Under the pieces are notes generated by a model. The model had not been told where the DNA came from. It searched no databases and saw only the letters and a list, made by a program, of their open reading frames with translations. Below, piece by piece: positions 54,257 through 62,096 of a stretch of 64,000 nucleotides of DNA; positions within the stretch are counted from its first letter, which is position 1, and each line of letters starts with the position of its first letter. A program made the translations under genes and the position numbers. Where the stretch lies: contig NZ_CABVHK010000004.1 in NCBI RefSeq assembly GCF_902497785.1, positions 248,001-312,000 of the forward strand, written 5' to 3'. The stretch is from Pseudomonas fluorescens (GTDB taxonomy: Bacteria > Pseudomonadota > Gammaproteobacteria > Pseudomonadales > Pseudomonadaceae).

Positions 54257-55135
54257 TCAGAACACGGGAAGGGGCAAAGCGCCCATGGAATCGGCACCGC
54301 CGTTCTGCGCCTGATAGGCCTGCTCGCCACTGGCGATGTAGGTCTGCACATAGTCGTGCCAGCCGTTTTCAGCTTGGCTGCTGGCGACGTAGTTCTTGAG
54401 GTGCTTGATGTCCCAGCCGTAATCCGGGGCGCAGAGCGTCGGGTGTGCACCCAGAGGCGCGTGCACTACACCACTCACCAGGTAACGCTCGAACGTGTTA
54501 AAGCGGGCCATGTCGGCACTCAGCGCCAGGCGATCTTCCAGACGTTCGCAAGAAACGAAACATTGGTTGGCAGCACGAGCGAACAGGTGATCGAAATACG
54601 GGTCCGGCCCGGTCACCAGGCAGTTGCCCAAGCGGTCGGCCACGTTCACATGCAGGAATGCCACATCGAGGTTAAGTGCCGGCATCGCCAGCAGCACTTC
54701 GCCATCGGCATAGGGCGACTGGATGGTTTTTATTTGCGGATTGAGGCGCGCCACATCGGTGGCCAGGCCGCACCGGGTTGGCAGGAATGGCAAGCGCATA
54801 CCTGCAGCCCGCAGGCCCCACTGGAACATGCCTTCATCGAGTTCCATCAGCTCCAGCTCACCGGCTTCGCGGGCCATGCGGTAGTAAGGTTCCAGCGGTA
54901 TCGCGTCGAGGGTGGCGAAGCCGAACACAAGTTTTTTGACCTTGCCGGCGGCACACAGCATGCCCACTTCAGGACCGCCATAGGCCACCACGGTCAGGTC
55001 CTTGACCGGCGACCGGAGGATCTCGCGCACGATGGCCATCGGCTTGCGCCGCGGACCCCAGCCGCCGAAACCGATGGTCATGCCGTCACGTAGTTGGGCG
55101 ACCGCATCGGCCGCCGTCAGTTGTTTATTCATCAT
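54257..55135 (-). CDS. ipdA: IpdA, COCHEA-CoA hydrolase alpha subunit
   Basis: A 292-residue CoA-transferase-fold protein: DGMTIGFGGWGPRRKPMAIV near the N-terminus, TVVAYGGPEVGMLCAAGKVK, the ELDEGMFQWGLRAA region (around 98-112, where the active-site Glu of IpdA is expected), and LPFLPTRCGLATDV. It pairs with IpdB to open ring C by a retro-Claisen-like hydrolysis. An alternative ATG lies one codon downstream. The gene follows the extradiol dioxygenase gene by 9 bases. Confidence 0.92.
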   Translation of the reverse strand: MMNKQLTAADAVAQLRDGMTIGFGGWGPRRKPMAIVREILRSPVKDLTVVAYGGPEVGMLCAAGKVKKLVFGFATLDAIPLEPYYRMAREAGELELMELDEGMFQWGLRAAGMRLPFLPTRCGLATDVARLNPQIKTIQSPYADGEVLLAMPALNLDVAFLHVNVADRLGNCLVTGPDPYFDHLFARAANQCFVSCERLEDRLALSADMARFNTFERYLVSGVVHAPLGAHPTLCAPDYGWDIKHLKNYVASSQAENGWHDYVQTYIASGEQAYQAQNGGADSMGALPLPVF

Positions 55136-55144
55136 GACAATTCC

Positions 55145-56035
55145 TTACTGTTGGCCGACCGAAAAGTCGTGCCCCCAAATGCTCACGCGGGTGAACTCGA
55201 ATGCCGAGTGCTCGGACCAGTCGACCTGCAACCCGCCGAAGCCGTATTCCAGATCGAAACCGGACGGCGTCTTCATGTAGAAGCTGGTTATGCGGTCGTT
55301 GAGGTGTTGCCCGAGGGTCGCCGAGAGGCTTACGTCATGGGCGTGCAGACGGTCGTGGGCACGCCCGACCTCAGTCATCGAATCGACCTCGACCATGACG
55401 TGCACGCAGCCCGACGGCACCGGGTATTCGGCCAGCGCGAGGCTGTGATGGCGGGCGTTCTGGCAATGCAGGAAGTGGATCCGGATCGGCGGCGCCGACG
55501 GGTCGGGGCGAAAGTTGAAAATGTCCGACAGTTCGAAGCCGAGCACATCCTTGGCGAACGCTAGTGTGGCGTCGAAATTCGGCGCCGGCAGCACGGTGTG
55601 GCCCAGGCCCATGTCGCCGGTGATAAAGCGCGGCACGCCTTGCGGCGAAATGAACGGCAGGCAATCGGAGCGATGCCCCCAGCTCAACTCATGGGTGTTG
55701 CCCGACGGATCGGTGAGTTTGACCAGTGCCTGCACGCCGCGCTGGTCGATCTCCGCGGCGGTACCCGATTGCCACTCGATACCGGCAGCGCGCAAGTGCT
55801 CAAGCGCCGCCTGGAATGCCCGCTCACTCGCCAGCTCCCAACCGGACGCCAGGTACTTGGCCTCGCTGCCTTCGACGACGAGCATACGGAACGGACGCTC
55901 GTCCATTTTCACGTACAAGCCACCGCCCGGTGCCGGCTGCACTTGCATACCCAGCACATCTTCGGCGTAACGCTGCCAATGGCTGAGGTTCTCGATCTGC
56001 GAGACGAAATAGCTCAAACCGCGAATGTCGATCAT
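55145..56035 (-). CDS. hsaC: Extradiol ring-cleavage dioxygenase, HsaC/TesB-like
   Basis: A 296-residue type I extradiol dioxygenase (VOC fold, two modules). The Fe(II) ligands are His146 (MGLGHTVLP), His212 (CVHVMVEVD) and Glu263 (SGFDLEYGF), and the HHSLALAEYP segment carries the second-sphere His pair. In steroid degradation HsaC/TesB cleaves the catecholic ring A of 3,4-DHSA. BphC-type biphenyl enzymes are close relatives, but the steroid neighbours decide the call. The ATG at 56035 (MIDIRGLSYF) is the family start; the frame is open to 56095. It is the first gene of the long minus-strand operon. Confidence 0.87.
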   Translation of the reverse strand: MIDIRGLSYFVSQIENLSHWQRYAEDVLGMQVQPAPGGGLYVKMDERPFRMLVVEGSEAKYLASGWELASERAFQAALEHLRAAGIEWQSGTAAEIDQRGVQALVKLTDPSGNTHELSWGHRSDCLPFISPQGVPRFITGDMGLGHTVLPAPNFDATLAFAKDVLGFELSDIFNFRPDPSAPPIRIHFLHCQNARHHSLALAEYPVPSGCVHVMVEVDSMTEVGRAHDRLHAHDVSLSATLGQHLNDRITSFYMKTPSGFDLEYGFGGLQVDWSEHSAFEFTRVSIWGHDFSVGQQ

Positions 56036-56100
56036 GCCTTGGTCCTCGTTGGCTGAAAGGCTTACGTGGCTGGCATTGTGCAAAGCGCTGCCCAAGGCTT

Positions 56101-56118
56101 CATCGTCCGTTGAGACTA
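56101..56118. promoter_or_regulatory. Steroid-cluster motif site 3 (hsaC / ACAD divergent promoter)
   Basis: CATCGTCCGTTGAGACTA lies in the 193-base gap between hsaC (minus) and the acyl-CoA dehydrogenase gene (plus). A reversed half site, TAGTCCGTTTTAGTGA at 56150-56165, lies 31 bases further on, which makes an inverted pair. Confidence 0.6.
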
Positions 56119-56228
56119 AGCAGCTGCAGGAACGACGGCGCGCCGCTTCTAGTCCGTTTTAGTGATTCGAACACCGCCCCCCAGCCCCAGACTTTGCGCA
56201 CACATCCGCCTTGCAGAGAAAGCCCCCC

Positions 56229-57401
56229 ATGGAGTTCGCTTTTACCGAAGAGCACCTGATGATTCGCGACAGTGCCGAGCGTTTTCTCGCCCAGGTCAGC
56301 GACACACATGCCGTGCGCGCCGCAATGATCCTTCCGGACGCCCATGACCCCGAAGTCTGGCGCCGGATCAGCCAAGAACTCTACTGGCCAGCCCTGATGG
56401 TGCCCGAGCGTTTTGGCGGCATGGGCCTGGGATTCGTCGAGCTGGCGATCCTGCTGGAACAGAGCGGTCGCTACCTGCTCGGTTCGCCACTGTTTGCCAC
56501 GGCGTGCCTGGCCACACCGGCCCTGCTGCTGGGCCACAACGAGGCGGTGCAGGAACACTGGCTGGGGGCGATTGCCGCTGGCCAAACTCGCGCCACCCTG
56601 GCCTTCGCCAGTGTTCCCGGATTACAGGCCAGCAGCGTGCAAACCGTCGCCGAACCGCAGTCGGGAGGCTGGACGCTTGACGGCCAGTACGCCCAGGTTA
56701 TCGATGGCGCCTCGGCCGACCTGTTGATCGTCGCCGCCCGCGCCCCCGGCTCCCGGGACGAACAAGGCATCAGCCTGTTTGTCTTGCCGGCTGATTCGCC
56801 AGGCGTGATGCGCACTCCGCTGGCCACCCTGGACCAGACCCGGCGCCTGGCTCGCATCGAATTGCATCGGGTGCAGGTTAGCGACGCCCAACAACTCTGC
56901 GGCCCTGTTCACGGTTGGGCGGTGCTGCGCGAGACCCTGCTGATAGCGGCCATCGGCCTCGCCGCCGAGCAGACTGGTGGGGCCCAACAGGCTCTCGACC
57001 TGACCCTGGCGTACATTGCCGAGCGCCGCCAGTTCAAACGCACCATCGCCAGTTTCCAGGCCATCAAACACCGCTGCGCCGACATGATGCTGCAAGTCGA
57101 ATGCGCCCGATCGGCAGCGTACTACGCGGCCTGCGTGGCTCAGGAACATCTGCACCCGCAAGGCGATGCAACGGTGGCCCAAGAGCTTGAGCAAGCCGCA
57201 GCCACCGCAAAGATCCATGCCAGTGAAGCGTTTTTTCACTGCGCCGCCGAGTCGATCCAGCTGCATGGCGGCGTCGGTTTCACCTGGGAATACGATCCAC
57301 ACCTGTACTTCAAACGCGCTCGCGCCAGCGAGCATCTGCTGGGGAGCCCGGCGCTGCACCGCGAGCGTCTGGCCGCGTATCTTTTAGGAGAGCAAGCATG
57401 A
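56229..57401 (+). CDS. Acyl-CoA dehydrogenase, FAD-binding partner subunit (pair 2)
   Basis: A 390-residue acyl-CoA dehydrogenase with RRQFKRTIASFQAIKHRCAD (FAD-contacting Arg) and QLHGGVGFTWEYDPHLYFKR. The catalytic GFERG Glu is absent, as in the smaller partner of pair 1. The ATG at 56229 (MEFAFTEEHL) was preferred over an in-frame TTG at 56211. The stop overlaps the next ATG (ATGA), so both subunits are made together. Confidence 0.88.
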   Translation: MEFAFTEEHLMIRDSAERFLAQVSDTHAVRAAMILPDAHDPEVWRRISQELYWPALMVPERFGGMGLGFVELAILLEQSGRYLLGSPLFATACLATPALLLGHNEAVQEHWLGAIAAGQTRATLAFASVPGLQASSVQTVAEPQSGGWTLDGQYAQVIDGASADLLIVAARAPGSRDEQGISLFVLPADSPGVMRTPLATLDQTRRLARIELHRVQVSDAQQLCGPVHGWAVLRETLLIAAIGLAAEQTGGAQQALDLTLAYIAERRQFKRTIASFQAIKHRCADMMLQVECARSAAYYAACVAQEHLHPQGDATVAQELEQAAATAKIHASEAFFHCAAESIQLHGGVGFTWEYDPHLYFKRARASEHLLGSPALHRERLAAYLLGEQA

Positions 57402-58591
57402 AAATCGGTTTCAGTCGTGCCGACGAAGCATTCCGCGAAGAGGTCGCCCAGTGGATGGCCGAGCACCTTTGCGGCGCGTTTGCGCCCTTGCGTTTTCGCG
57501 GCGGTCCGGGGGATGAGCACAGCTTTCCCGAAGAACGCAAAGCCTGGGAACGCGAGTTGGCCGCCGGTGCCTGGATCGGCGTTGGCTGGTCCAAAGAACA
57601 CGGCGGCCGCGGACTGTCGATCAGCCAGCAAGTCATTTTTCACGAGGAATATGCCCGCGCCGGAGGTCCCGGACGCATGGGCCATATCGGCGAAGGTCTG
57701 GTCGGCCCGACGCTTGCCGCGTTCGGCACGCCAGCTCAGCAGCGGTGCCTGTTACCCGGCATTCTCGACGGCAGCCATTTCTGGTGCCAGGGCTATTCGG
57801 AGCCGGGGGCCGGTTCCGACCTGGCCAATGTGCAAACCCGGGCGAAACTGGCTGAAAGTGGCGATCACTGGCTGATCACCGGGCAGAAAGTCTGGACATC
57901 CCTGGCCCACGAGGCTGACTGGTGTTTCGTATTGGCGCGAACCGAGCCTGGCAGCCAGGGCCATCACGGTCTGTCGTTCCTGCTGGTGCCAATGGCCCAG
58001 GACAGCATCCGCGTGCAACCAATCCAGCAACTGACCGGCACCAGCGAGTTCAACGAAGTGTTCTTCGAGCAGACCGTCACCCACGCCGACAACCTGATCG
58101 GTCAACCGGGCGACGGCTGGAAGATCGCCATGGCACTGCTGGGTTTCGAGCGCGGCGTATCGACGCTGGGCCAACAGATGCAGTTTCACAACGAACTCGA
58201 TGAAGTCATTCGCATCGCCCGCGCCAATGGTGCCGCCCGTGACCCGCTATTGCGCCAGCGCATCGCCCAGGCCTGGGCCGGGCTCAAGGTGCTGCGCTAC
58301 AACTCGCTGCGCATGCTTTCCGGTCCGCAGGACGGTAACCTGGGGCGCGAGGCGATGATCTATAAACTGGCCTGGTCTACCTGGCACAGCGACCTGGGTA
58401 AGCTGGCCATGGATGTGCTGGGCGATGACGCGGAAATTCTCGACGCGGCGCCGTATCAGCTCAATCGCCTGCAGTCGCTGTTTCTGTTTACCCGCGCCGA
58501 TACCATCTACGGCGGCAGTAATGAAATCCAGCGCAACGTGATTGCCGAGAGAGCGTTGGGGATGCCGCGCGAACCGCGCATCACGAATTAA
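57398..58591 (+). CDS. Acyl-CoA dehydrogenase, catalytic partner subunit (pair 2)
   Basis: A 397-residue acyl-CoA dehydrogenase. It has FWCQGYSEPGAGSDLANVQT, the probable base Glu251 in LLGFERGVST, and IYGGSNEIQRNVIAERALGM. It complements the upstream gene, and the pair probably forms a heterotetramer on a ring-derived or side-chain CoA thioester. It is the last plus-strand gene before a REP doublet. Confidence 0.88.
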   Translation: MKIGFSRADEAFREEVAQWMAEHLCGAFAPLRFRGGPGDEHSFPEERKAWERELAAGAWIGVGWSKEHGGRGLSISQQVIFHEEYARAGGPGRMGHIGEGLVGPTLAAFGTPAQQRCLLPGILDGSHFWCQGYSEPGAGSDLANVQTRAKLAESGDHWLITGQKVWTSLAHEADWCFVLARTEPGSQGHHGLSFLLVPMAQDSIRVQPIQQLTGTSEFNEVFFEQTVTHADNLIGQPGDGWKIAMALLGFERGVSTLGQQMQFHNELDEVIRIARANGAARDPLLRQRIAQAWAGLKVLRYNSLRMLSGPQDGNLGREAMIYKLAWSTWHSDLGKLAMDVLGDDAEILDAAPYQLNRLQSLFLFTRADTIYGGSNEIQRNVIAERALGMPREPRITN

Positions 58592-58602
58592 ACACCGCCC
58601 TT

Positions 58603-58703
58603 TGTAGGAGCCAGCCTGCTGGCGATGGATTATTTAACGCCGCGTTCATTCAGGAAATACGCATCTTCGTTAACGTCCATCCCGAGCAGGCTCACTTCTA
58701 CAG
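58603..58703. repeat. REP doublet (REPIN) after the second ACAD pair
   Basis: TGTAGGAGCCAGCCTGCTGG at the left and CCCGAGCAGGCTCACTTCTA at the right form a diverged inverted REP pair. The inner TCGTTAACGTCC resembles the other two REPINs of the window. It lies in the gap between convergent genes. Confidence 0.85.
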
Positions 58704-58711
58704 ACAGGTGT

Positions 58712-59347
58712 TCAGCGCACGCGGATTTTCGGGGTGTCCGCTCCACGCCGCAAAGTGTTGAGAAAGCCCTCCAGCGGTGCCGGTTCGGCGATTTGCGGCA
58801 AGGTGTCCTTGTCCGGCCGTTGTGCCCAGAACGCATCCCACGACGGGAACAGCTCATGAAAGCTGCCCGCATAGGGCTCACGCCCCGGCCAGCGCATTTT
58901 CCGACCGCCAATCGGTGGCTTGTTCAGGTCCGTCGCATACCAGTAGCACGGCAGGCGCCGGCGGAAGCACCAGCGCCCGTCGATGCGTTCGTAGTCGTCC
59001 CAATACAGCATCTGCATGATCACCCACTCGGGACCGGTCTCATGCTCGTTCTTCGAATAGACCACGCCGGTGGCGTGATCGGCATCGCTGAATTCGATGA
59101 TGTGTTGGCCCAGGTGATGAGCCGTACCGTGGAACTGCTTGCGCATGGTTTCGTCCAGCCAGGCCTTGAGGTGCGCGCGACCGCTCTTGTCGCGACCCAC
59201 ACGCACGTCCGGGGCAAAGCAGTTGGCCATGGCATCCATGTCGCGCATGTCCAGGGCCAGGGCGTATTTGCCGGCCAGTTGGCGGATCGCGTCCAGCGAC
59301 TCCAGGCGGTCGATACGCCCCAGAAAGGCGTTGCTGTCCTCGCCCAT
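58712..59347 (-). CDS. NTF2/SnoaL-like protein (steroid dehydratase or isomerase candidate)
   Basis: A 211-residue protein of the NTF2-like superfamily: LDAIRQLAGKYALALDMRDM, FAPDVRVGRDKSGRAHLKAW, FHGTAHHLGQHIIEFSDADH and CFRRRLPCYWYATDLNKPPI. The tandem Tyr/Asp in the first helix and the THxxG-like TAHHLGQH are typical of SnoaL-like dehydratases and isomerases. Bile-acid dehydratases Hsh2 and BaiE belong to the same superfamily, so removal of a ring hydroxyl is a reasonable but unproven role. The ATG at 59347 overlaps the stop of the upstream SDR (TGATG). Confidence 0.72.
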   Translation of the reverse strand: MGEDSNAFLGRIDRLESLDAIRQLAGKYALALDMRDMDAMANCFAPDVRVGRDKSGRAHLKAWLDETMRKQFHGTAHHLGQHIIEFSDADHATGVVYSKNEHETGPEWVIMQMLYWDDYERIDGRWCFRRRLPCYWYATDLNKPPIGGRKMRWPGREPYAGSFHELFPSWDAFWAQRPDKDTLPQIAEPAPLEGFLNTLRRGADTPKIRVR

Positions 59348-60120
59348 CACTCGAACACCGTGTACAGGTCGGAACCGCGTCCACCGTCCACCGCGAGGCT
59401 CGCGCCGGTGACATACGAAGCTTCGTCGCTGGCCAGGAACAGAATCGCGTTGGCCAGCTCCACCGGCAGGCCGACCCGTTTCATCGGGATGACTTTTTCC
59501 GTGTTGGCGCGCGCCTTCGCATCCCCGAGCATGCCCGCAGTGGCCGGGGTGTCGACCACGCCCGGGATGATCACGTTGCAGCGGATGTTGTGGGGTGCGC
59601 CTTCACTGGCCGCCGCCCGACTGAAGTTGATCACCGCAGCCTTGGCCGCCGAGTAACCGGCCATCGACGCTGTGCCGAACAAGCCGCAGATGGACGCGAT
59701 GTTGACGATCGAACCGCCACCCTGCGCCTTCATCAACTGCATCGCCGTGCGGGTGCCCCAGAAGGTACCGTCGACGGTGGTAGCGAAGTTGGCGTGCCAG
59801 TCAGCGGTGGTCATCGAGTCAATGCCCCCCCAGGTGTAAGCCATCGCATTGTTGACCAGGATGTCCAGGCGTCCATGACGCTGCGCGGTGGCTTGCAGGG
59901 CCTCGACGTAGGCTTGCTCATCGCTGACATCGGCCACGGTGATCTCGGCCTGAGCACCCAAGGCGTGGATCTTTTCCTGCACACCTTGCAGCGGTTCGAT
60001 GCGACGACCACAGAGCACCACCGTGGCGCCCTCTTCGGCGAATCGCAGGGCCGTGGCTTCCCCGATGCCGGAACCGGCGCCGGTGACGAAGGCGATTTTT
60101 CCTTGCAGACGTTTGCTCAT
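59347..60120 (-). CDS. SDR family oxidoreductase (hydroxysteroid dehydrogenase candidate)
   Basis: A 257-residue classical SDR: FVTGAGSGIGEATALRFAEE, DVSDEQAYVEALQATAQRHG, NNAMAYTWGGIDSMTTADWH (NNAM in place of NNAG), active site NIASICGLFGTASMAGYSAA with Ser, Tyr and Lys, and the end GASLAVDGGRGSDLYTVFE. The frame is open to 60243, but the ATG at 60120 with the family start MSKRLQGKIA is preferred. It forms a three-gene operon with an SDR upstream and the NTF2-like gene downstream. Confidence 0.83.
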   Translation of the reverse strand: MSKRLQGKIAFVTGAGSGIGEATALRFAEEGATVVLCGRRIEPLQGVQEKIHALGAQAEITVADVSDEQAYVEALQATAQRHGRLDILVNNAMAYTWGGIDSMTTADWHANFATTVDGTFWGTRTAMQLMKAQGGGSIVNIASICGLFGTASMAGYSAAKAAVINFSRAAASEGAPHNIRCNVIIPGVVDTPATAGMLGDAKARANTEKVIPMKRVGLPVELANAILFLASDEASYVTGASLAVDGGRGSDLYTVFE

Positions 60121-60134
60121 ACGTTTCTCCCTGA

Positions 60135-60869
60135 TCAGATAAAGGCCATGCCGCCGTTGACGGCAATGTTCTGCCCGGTCATGAAGCTGGCGTCTTCGCT
60201 GGCCAGGAATACCGCAACCCTGGCGATCTCGTCGGTTTCGCACATGCGGCCCAGGGGCACGTTTTTCAGCAGCGCTTGCATGTAGTCATCCGGAATGCCA
60301 GCCATCATCGGCGTGTTGGTCGGCCCCGGCACCAAGGTGTTGACGCGAATGCCGCTGGCGGCCAGTTCGCGGGCAATCGAACGGGTCAGGCCCATGACGC
60401 CGGCTTTCGAAGCGCAGTAATGGCTCGGGCCTTCGCCCGTGAGCGCGGCGGTGCTGGACAGGTTGATGATTGCGCCTTTGCGCCCGCCCTTGACCATCAG
60501 CTTGGCGCCTTCGCGGCAGCACAGGAATGTGCCGCCCAGGTTCACGCCGATCACTCGCGCCCAGCTCTCGTCCGGTGTTTCGAGAAAGCTGTCCAGCGCC
60601 CCCACGCCCGCGTTATTAACCAGGATGTCGAGGCCACCGAAGTGCTGCTCGGCCTGGCCCATGGCATCGGCCACAGAAGCTCCGTCACCGACATTGCAGG
60701 CCACGGCCAGGACCTTGTCGCCCAGGTCTGCGAGGCTCTTGGCCAAGGTGTCCTGGTCCAGGTCGACCGCCACGACCCTAGCGCCTTCGGCAACGAAACC
60801 GCGGACGATAGCCTGACCCATGCCCTGCGCTGCGCCGGTCACAAACGCCACTTTGTTGAGTAACTTCAT
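60135..60869 (-). CDS. SDR family oxidoreductase (hydroxysteroid dehydrogenase candidate)
   Basis: A 244-residue classical SDR: FVTGAAQGMGQAIVRGFVAE, VDLDQDTLAKSLADLGDKVL, NNAGVGALDSFLETPDESWA, and active site NLSSTAALTGEGPSHYCASK. The end FMTGQNIAVNGGMAFI is that of 3-oxoacyl-reductase-like and 7alpha/12alpha-HSD-like enzymes. The ATG at 60869 (MKLLNKVAFV) is the family start. It is divergent from the hsaD gene and is the first gene of a minus-strand three-gene unit. Confidence 0.83.
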   Translation of the reverse strand: MKLLNKVAFVTGAAQGMGQAIVRGFVAEGARVVAVDLDQDTLAKSLADLGDKVLAVACNVGDGASVADAMGQAEQHFGGLDILVNNAGVGALDSFLETPDESWARVIGVNLGGTFLCCREGAKLMVKGGRKGAIINLSSTAALTGEGPSHYCASKAGVMGLTRSIARELAASGIRVNTLVPGPTNTPMMAGIPDDYMQALLKNVPLGRMCETDEIARVAVFLASEDASFMTGQNIAVNGGMAFI

Positions 60870-60960
60870 TAGTAATCTCCAAATGAGCCAATACGTTGCG
60901 ACCTGCTGCCCATGCAGTAGCGCCGCTTCCTGAATGATTAGCGGCAAGTGCCCTGGCACA

Positions 60961-60978
60961 CATCGTCCGATGGGACTA
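60961..60978. promoter_or_regulatory. Steroid-cluster motif site 4 (SDR / hsaD divergent promoter)
   Basis: CATCGTCCGATGGGACTA, with the perfect dyad GTCC-GATG-GGAC. A second, reversed copy, GTCTGAACGGACGATG at 60989-61004, starts 11 bases later, so this promoter region has an inverted pair of sites in the 260-base divergent gap. Confidence 0.65.
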
Positions 60979-61129
60979 TCGCCACGTGGTCTGAACGGAC
61001 GATGCAGGCATCCCCCCGCACGCCCAGCATTGGCAAGTGCACGCCCCGTCAGGTGCAGCGTTCCCCTTCAACCCGCTGGCGCGCCTGACGTGGCTGTGCC
61101 TTACGAATCCGCAGAACATGGAGAACCTC

Positions 61130-61966
61130 ATGAACCAACCCGTAGACTTGCCATTGCCGGTAGGCCATTACGCAACGCTGCCCAACAACGGTTTGCGCCT
61201 GCACTATCTGGATGAGGGCACCGGCCCCGTGGTGCTATGGCTGCACGGCAGCGGCCCGGGCGCCAGTGGCTTCAGCAACTTCAAGGGCAACTACCCGCAG
61301 TTTGTCGCCGCCGGGTATCGCAACATCGTGCTGGACCTGCCGGGGTTCGGCCGTTCAGACAAGCCCGAAGACGTGCAGTACAACCTGGATTTTTTCGTCG
61401 ATTGCGTGGCGGCGTTCCTCGAGTCCATCGGCGTGCGCCGTTGCACGATCCTCGGTAACTCGCTGGGTGGAGCGATTGCCCTGGGCCTGGCCCTGCGTCT
61501 GCCGCAACTGCCGCAGAGCCTGATCCTGCTGGCACCGGGCGGTGTCGAGGAGCGGGAAACCTACTTCAAGATGGAAGGCATCGTGCGCATGGTCAGCCTG
61601 TTCGCCGCCGGCCCTATCGGCATGAACGAAATGCGCAGCATGATGAGCCTGCAATTGTTCGACCCCTCGATCCTGCCGGAAAGCCTGCTGCAGGAACGCG
61701 TGGCGGTGGCAGTTCTGCAGCCGCAGACCCTGTTCAGCACGATGAGGGTGCAGAACATGGAAGCACGCCTGGGTGAGATCCAGTGTCCAATTCTTGGCTT
61801 CTGGGGCAACGACGATCACTTCAATCCAATCAGCGGTGCCCAGCGCATCATCGACGGGGCAGCGAATGCGCGGTTTATTATCTTGAACCGTTGCGGGCAC
61901 TGGGTGCAGGTCGAGCATCGCGAGTTGTTCAACCGTAGTTGTGTCGAGTTTCTGCAACACGGGTGA
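61130..61966 (+). CDS. hsaD: Meta-cleavage product hydrolase, HsaD/TesD-like
   Basis: A 278-residue alpha/beta hydrolase of the MhpC/BphD/HsaD family. It has an oxyanion stretch LWLHGSGPGASGFSNF, the nucleophile Ser111 in ILGNSLGGAIALGL, an acidic residue in FWGNDDHFNP (228/229), and His257 in RCGHWVQVEH. HsaD/TesD hydrolyses 4,9-DSHA, the product of HsaC. The ATG at 61130 has GGAG 5-8 nt upstream; an ATG at 61118 is possible. It stands alone on the plus strand, away from hsaC. Confidence 0.87.
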   Translation: MNQPVDLPLPVGHYATLPNNGLRLHYLDEGTGPVVLWLHGSGPGASGFSNFKGNYPQFVAAGYRNIVLDLPGFGRSDKPEDVQYNLDFFVDCVAAFLESIGVRRCTILGNSLGGAIALGLALRLPQLPQSLILLAPGGVEERETYFKMEGIVRMVSLFAAGPIGMNEMRSMMSLQLFDPSILPESLLQERVAVAVLQPQTLFSTMRVQNMEARLGEIQCPILGFWGNDDHFNPISGAQRIIDGAANARFIILNRCGHWVQVEHRELFNRSCVEFLQHG

Positions 61967-61990
61967 TCGGCAAACACTGCGCCCCCCCTT

Positions 61991-62091
61991 TGTAGGAGCG
62001 AGCTTGCTCGCGATGGGCTCAAGAACAACGCGCTCATGCAGAAAACACGCGCTATCGTTAACGACCTTCGCGAGCAAGTTCGCTCCTACAG
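61991..62091. repeat. REP doublet (REPIN) after hsaD
   Basis: TGTAGGAGCGAGCTTGCTCG on the left and CGAGCAAGTTCGCTCCTACA on the right. The inner ATCGTTAACGACCTTCGCGA is the reverse complement of the inner arm of the element at 8819-8919. It lies between convergent genes. Confidence 0.92.
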
Positions 62092-62096
62092 AGAGG

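Noticed and set aside
55145..61966. Biphenyl-type pathway (BphC/BphD) for the dioxygenase and hydrolase
   Set aside because: No biphenyl dioxygenase, dehydrogenase or 2-hydroxypentadienoate genes are present, while IpdAB, IpdC, EchA20 and KshA are specific to steroids.
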